Shown: positions 55,972-58,780 of the stretch, piece by piece
Layout of the letters: each line of letters starts with the position of its first letter
Position numbering within the stretch: the stretch's first letter is position 1
Source: an uncultured Desulfobacteraceae bacterium
Lineage (GTDB): Bacteria > Desulfobacterota > Desulfobacteria > Desulfobacterales > UBA2174
DNA: 58,780 bases
Assembly (NCBI GenBank): GCA_937982505.1
Contig: CALJLV010000119.1
Span: 1-58,780 of the forward strand
Reading direction: 5' to 3'
Program-made: the position numbers and the translations under genes
The notes under the pieces: generated by a model
What the model saw: the letters and a program-made list of their open reading frames with translations, nothing else
Told to the model about the DNA's origin: nothing
Database searches by the model: none

Positions 55972-56583
55972 TCAGAACAGATTCAGCATCTTGCCCAGCA
56001 GGCCGATCATGGAGATGGCCGAAAAGGTCATGGCGAAGGTAAAAAGGCGCACCATCTGGGCCCGGTTTTCGCGCATCCCCGCGTCGATTCGCCGGTCGAT
56101 GCGCTCGATGATCTTGTCCAGCTTGTCTTCCACCTGCACGAAATGCCTGTCCACCTGCTCGAAGCGCTTGTCCACCTGTTCGAAGCGCTGGCCCATGCGC
56201 CCTTCGAGGCCGGAAATCTCCCCCCTGACCGCCACGAACTGGGCATCCACCTGCTCGAAGCGCTTGTCCACCTGCTCGAAGCGCTTGTCCACCTGCTCGA
56301 AGCGCTTGTCCATGCGCACTTCGAGGCCGGAAATCTCCCCCCTGACCGCCACGAACTGGGCATCCACCTGCTCGAAGCGCTTGTCCACCTGCTCGAAGCG
56401 CTGGCCCATGCGGGTCTCGAGATTCTTGATGTCCTCCTTGATCTCGTTGACCTGGTACTGCAAGTGGTCGAAGCGGCTCTCGAAGTACTTGGAGGTGGGG
56501 ATGATGTGCGCCACGAGCACCTCCACCGTCTTTTGATCCAGGGTCAGCCCCTGCAGCGGGCCCTGAACGCTTTCCTCGGCCAT
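55972..56583 (-). CDS. Coiled-coil membrane protein with internal heptad and 39-residue repeats
   Basis: This 203-residue protein is almost entirely coiled coil from residue 45 to 170, built from the heptad DKRFEQV repeated many times in two longer blocks (each RFEQVDAQFVAVRGEISGLE-like), and ends in one membrane segment (RLFTFAMTFSAISMIGLLGKMLNLF) at the C-terminus. It is a tail-anchored protein with the coil in the cytoplasm. It resembles the DUF1640-type coiled-coil proteins. Function unknown. It lies on the same strand upstream of the helicase gene, with a gap of 45 bases. Repeat number is probably variable between strains. Confidence 0.75.
   Translation of the reverse strand: MAEESVQGPLQGLTLDQKTVEVLVAHIIPTSKYFESRFDHLQYQVNEIKEDIKNLETRMGQRFEQVDKRFEQVDAQFVAVRGEISGLEVRMDKRFEQVDKRFEQVDKRFEQVDAQFVAVRGEISGLEGRMGQRFEQVDKRFEQVDRHFVQVEDKLDKIIERIDRRIDAGMRENRAQMVRLFTFAMTFSAISMIGLLGKMLNLF
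56202..56404. repeat. 117-bp tandem repeat within the coiled-coil gene
   Basis: Two direct copies, one from 56202 and one from 56319, are offset by 117 bases (39 codons) and are identical for about 80 bases (from CTTCGAGGCCGGAAATCT through the heptad codons). Shorter 21-base units (CTGCTCGAAGCGCTTGTCCAC) repeat inside. The near-identity at nucleotide level points to recent unequal exchange or slippage. Confidence 0.85.
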
Positions 56584-56630
56584 GGAACCACCCCCTCTGC
56601 CTTAGCCGTTGAATGGTGACAAGCCAAAAC

Positions 56631-56820
56631 TGATTTGGTCGTAAAAAGGCCGAAGCAACACCTCTGATAACGTCGCAAAAAAACCGAAAACAGCCATTGT
56701 CATTCCGAGGAGCTTGCGACGAGGAATCTCAACCATCAACTATTATGACACATTTCGTTTTATGAAGAGATCCCTCGCTGCGCTCGGGATGACAATTCGG
56801 GACTTTTTACGAACGCATCA
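56631..56820. mobile_element. MITE-like element with nested inverted repeats
   Basis: A 190-bp non-coding element. Imperfect 21-base terminal inverted repeats (56631-56651 and 56800-56820) share TGAT...TCGTAAAAAG. Inside is a second inverted pair, TTGTCATTCCGAGG (56698-56711) and CTCGGGATGACAA (56783-56795), one mismatch. It has no open frame. Elements of this look (GTCATTCCGAG...CTCGGAATGAC) are widespread in deltaproteobacteria. No target-site duplication was recognised. Confidence 0.7.
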
Positions 56821-56965
56821 AAGTTAACAGGTGCGCGCGGGGGTGTCAATTTGCGGGCGGTGAGCTTCGTGATTTTATTTAAAAGCGAGGATTTGAGCCG
56901 GCAAAAGCCTGTTTCGAAAGGCTCAGCGGGACCGTTGCGAGGGCGATCTGGGCCGAGGCGCCTGA

Positions 56966-57126
56966 GCCCCCGTGGGAGCGTACTTCGACAAGCTCAGCAC
57001 AGGCTTTTTCAAGCGCGATCTCGGGCTGACGCGAAACGCCTCTAGTCGCGGATGCAATCCGGCTGCTTGCGCGCTGCGCGCAGGCAAGCTCCCACAGGGC
57101 CGAGTCTCCGAGCCCCTGTGGGAGCG
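56966..57126. repeat. REP-like palindromic repeats
   Basis: GAGCCCC-(C/T)-GTGGGAGCG occurs twice in direct orientation (56966-56981 and 57110-57126). The second copy pairs with GCTCCCACAGGG at 57088-57099 to make a hairpin of 11-12 bp. A Pseudomonas-style REP resemblance is clear (CTGTGGGAGCGG). The rest of the gap 56584-57141 is gene-free apart from the MITE-like element; frames seen there are low-complexity and contain the common repeat 'TTCGACAAGCTCAGCACAGG' (56985-57004). Confidence 0.6.
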
Positions 57127-57141
57127 GCAACACCAGCGGAA

Positions 57142-57396
57142 TCAATGGGTGGTCGCAGCCCCTTCCTTCTTGCCTTCCTGGGCTTCCTGGGCCTTGCGCG
57201 CCTCCTCGATTTTGTCGCGAAGCTGCTTTGCCGCGCCCTGGAAGGCACCGGCCACCATGCCGTAAGCGATGGCCGGAATCACCAGTTCGCCGGTCTGCTG
57301 TTCGGTCCCGTCGGCCGCGGTGGCCATGCACTGCATGCGGATCACGCCGTTTCTCAGGGACACCGCGCCGATTTTCTCGATCATGATAAAACTCAT
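57142..57396 (-). CDS. Small hypothetical protein, 84 aa
   Basis: The start at 57396 has AGGAGGAACC upstream, a strong ribosome binding site. The product begins MSFIMIEKIGAVSLRNGVIRMQC, a beta-hairpin-like start, then GELVIPAIAYGMVAGAFQGAAKQL (Gly/Ala-rich helix) and a charged C-terminal helix (RDKIEEARKAQEAQEGKKEG). No family is recognised. It follows, on the same strand, a palindrome and TTGACA at 57489-57515. A role cannot be given. Confidence 0.6.
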   Translation of the reverse strand: MSFIMIEKIGAVSLRNGVIRMQCMATAADGTEQQTGELVIPAIAYGMVAGAFQGAAKQLRDKIEEARKAQEAQEGKKEGAATTH

Positions 57397-57488
57397 CTCT
57401 GGGTTCCTCCTTCTATCCTTTGGTTGAATGGGCAGAATGCCGGTCAATGGGTTCGCATTAGCGCCGGCCTAACTTGATATGGGGCGCA

Positions 57489-57515
57489 TGGTACCATATT
57501 CGGTACCAGTGTCAA
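57489..57515 (-). promoter_or_regulatory. Palindromic operator with -35 box upstream of the small protein
   Basis: On the minus strand TTGACA (57515-57510) is immediately followed by TGGTACC-GAATAT-GGTACCA, a perfect 7-bp inverted repeat (57489-57508). The layout, a palindrome overlapping a -35 region, recalls promoters of autoregulated toxin-antitoxin loci, but no toxin or antitoxin gene is recognised beside it. The -10 box cannot be assigned with confidence. Confidence 0.4.
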
Positions 57516-57559
57516 GCAAAAAAGAGAAAAAAGAGGGACGCTGCTAAGAAAACAAATAA

Positions 57560-58570
57560 CTATCCACCATCGAGCACCAAACCCCGCTCCGCGGCTATCC
57601 GTTCCCCTCGATCGACCGCATAGTTCACAGCGGCGGTCGTCATGGCAAAGCACCGGGCCATTTCCGCCGTGGACAATCCTAATTCACGCACCGCCCAAAA
57701 GCACGCCAGGCTGCGCGCCTCGCTGCGCGCCCGTTTTCGACTTCTGGACAACACCTCATCGCTGGCCAGCTCGTAAATCGCCGCCGCCCGATCCAGAACG
57801 CGCTCAAAATCCCATCCCTGCTGCTGCAGCGTGTAGCGCCGGTCGAGCCGTTGGCGTGCTTCGGAAAGCACCGATTCGACAAATTCCGCTTTACCCAATA
57901 TGCGGCTGTCAACCATGAGCCGCTCGAGCCTGACTTCCTGGCGGGGCTTGACCTTTTCCCAGCCATAGCGGCTGCGTCTGACCTTACCCCCCACCAGGTC
58001 TGCCTGTTTGCCCATCTCTTCGGTTTTGATGACATATTCCAGATACTGCCTGCGGGCGGTTCCTATCTCTTGGCCGAACCGACGAAGCACAAAACCTATG
58101 TCTTGCCAGGCCGCCGACCATGCTCCCAGCAAAACGCCATGACCGCAATACGGGTAATGGGCCAATGTTGTCAGATCGCCAACCAAGCACGCGCGCAGGG
58201 GATTCAGATGAATATAGGCCACAAGCTGCTTCAGATAGGCATCTTCCTGGCAGACGATGGACTTGTAGCGGTTCTGGAACAACTGGCCGCTTCGACGATG
58301 CCGGTGGTTGAAGCCAACCACATATCCGGTCAACAACCGGCGCATCAAGGCAGCGATGCCGCGTGGACCACTGCGAAACAGAAAATGGGCATGATTGTCT
58401 AAAAAAGCCCAAGCATAGCAAGCCGTGCCGGTCTTGGGTAACAGGCCGGCCAGCCGTTCCAGCATGTCATCGCGGTCGGCATCGTCCCGAAAAATCTTGC
58501 GCCTCTCGATGCCTCGAATGATGACATGCTGCAGCATCCCGGGCTTATCCAAACGTGCGCTTCGCGGCAT
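57560..58570 (-). CDS. REP-associated tyrosine transposase (RayT/Y1 family) with a DnaA-like C-terminus
   Basis: This 336-residue protein is an HUH single-strand transposase: the N-terminus MPRSARLDKPGMLQHVIIRG is the family start, the HxH motif is in FLDNHAHFLFR (His60, His62), and the catalytic Tyr is in EDAYLKQLVAYIHLNPLRA (about residue 112). The C-terminal 100 residues, absent from minimal RAYTs, carry a DnaA-domain-IV-like helix-turn-helix (SLACFWAVRELGLSTAEMARCFAMTTAAVNYAV). RAYTs move REP sequences rather than themselves. REP-like hairpins lie 430 bases downstream. GC content here is lower than in the rest of the window, suggesting acquisition. Confidence 0.88.
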   Translation of the reverse strand: MPRSARLDKPGMLQHVIIRGIERRKIFRDDADRDDMLERLAGLLPKTGTACYAWAFLDNHAHFLFRSGPRGIAALMRRLLTGYVVGFNHRHRRSGQLFQNRYKSIVCQEDAYLKQLVAYIHLNPLRACLVGDLTTLAHYPYCGHGVLLGAWSAAWQDIGFVLRRFGQEIGTARRQYLEYVIKTEEMGKQADLVGGKVRRSRYGWEKVKPRQEVRLERLMVDSRILGKAEFVESVLSEARQRLDRRYTLQQQGWDFERVLDRAAAIYELASDEVLSRSRKRARSEARSLACFWAVRELGLSTAEMARCFAMTTAAVNYAVDRGERIAAERGLVLDGG

Positions 58571-58645
58571 GATGCGGAGCTAACTCGGGTGGCGGGGAAT
58601 GTCAAAGTTTTTTGTTAAATTAGCCTCGTCCCTATACGCTATACG

Positions 58646-58780
58646 CTAGAAGCGAAGCAAGCCGTCATCACCGAACAATTTGTCGATACAGGCTTCCGGT
58701 GTCACCGGCGTCTGGCGCTCGGACCGCGCCTGGGCCAGACGGTCGAATACACCGGTATGGCCCATTGAAAAAAGCTGCGC
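58646..58780 (-). CDS. C-terminal end of an unrecognised gene cut by the window edge
   Basis: An open frame enters from the window end and runs 44 codons to a TAG at 58646-58648. The residues seen (AQLFSMGHTGVFDRLAQARSE, then a short tail ending DDGLLRF) are normal protein-like sequence. An internal ATG (58765) could instead start a 39-residue peptide. No family is recognised. Downstream (58628-58645) is a short direct repeat CTATACGCTATACGC. Confidence 0.45.
   Translation of the reverse strand, partial: AQLFSMGHTGVFDRLAQARSERQTPVTPEACIDKLFGDDGLLRF

Noticed and set aside
53596..56619. 1007-residue plus-strand frame
   Set aside because: It is the antisense shadow of the helicase and coiled-coil genes, rich in Gly, Arg, His and Pro, without domain similarity or ribosome binding site.
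56851..57331. Short frames in the region downstream of the MITE-like element
   Set aside because: They translate common intergenic repeats (for example VLRQAQHRLF and ALEKACAELVEV) and lack ribosome binding sites.
1..58780. CRISPR array, tRNA or rRNA genes, prophage
   Set aside because: No regularly spaced repeat array, no cloverleaf, no rRNA-like stretch and no phage structural genes were recognised by reading; automated RNA searches were not possible.

Overview
The window is about 59 kb of GC-rich DNA that looks like one end of a draft contig: bases 1-45 are Illumina library adapter, not genome. Gene content (corrinoid methyl-transfer proteins with a RACo-type activator, GlcD/GlpC/HdrB-like redox proteins, a large TAXI-TRAP transporter, FmdB zinc ribbons, a MoxR/CoxE-type pair), the coding style and the dispersed repeats suggest an anaerobic Desulfobacterota (deltaproteobacterial) sulfate-reducer-type organism. 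No dsr or rRNA genes are present, so the lineage is an inference.

Layout. (1) 46-7132, minus strand: three small hypothetical proteins, an NlpC/P60 lipoprotein, a Kef-type antiporter fused to a PTS EIIA domain, an amidase and a LysE-type exporter, with two gene relics (PCP_red-like and MazG-like). (2) 7369-17369: an almost complete chorismate/tyrosine pathway: aroF-aroB-aroE-aroA-aroK on the minus strand, aroC-aminotransferase-tyrA as a second minus-strand operon, and aroD alone on the plus strand between them. The aroF operon starts behind a tyrosine-rich leader peptide and an intrinsic terminator, a classic attenuator layout. The shikimate kinase is fused in frame to a complete HMG-CoA-lyase-like domain. 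(3) 17382-23380: the nitrogen-assimilation operon glnD-amtB-glnB-glnA behind a consensus sigma-54 promoter, ended by a strong terminator. (4) 23674-28424: M23 peptidase, Asp/Glu racemase family protein, a small heat-shock operon (two Hsp20 and a DnaJ-like protein) and a stand-alone PAS protein.

(5) 28513-43956, minus strand: one long, tightly packed catabolic operon. It encodes a GntR/FCD regulator, a lipoprotein, a TAXI receptor (broken by an amber codon), a fused TRAP permease, a creatininase-family hydrolase, an MmgE/PrpD protein, a SAM methyltransferase, a three-protein FAD/Fe-S/CCG oxidoreductase, a corrinoid protein, two UroD-family methyltransferases, a small Cys protein and the corrinoid activator. 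Two GntR-type palindromes lie at the regulator and permease promoters. Together these predict import, oxidation and corrinoid-dependent demethylation of an unidentified methylated small molecule; this is the best candidate for an undescribed system here.

(6) 44251-53481: aminotransferase, alpha/beta hydrolase, a B12-domain-like protein, a glycosyltransferase, a secreted hypothetical protein, a MoxR ATPase/VWA pair, a MetE/UroD-type protein and two FmdB-family zinc ribbons. (7) 53545-58780: a nuclease-helicase of the DinG/XPD type, a coiled-coil membrane protein with internal tandem repeats, a MITE-like element, REP-like hairpins next to a REP-associated tyrosine transposase, and the end of an unrecognised gene that leaves the window.
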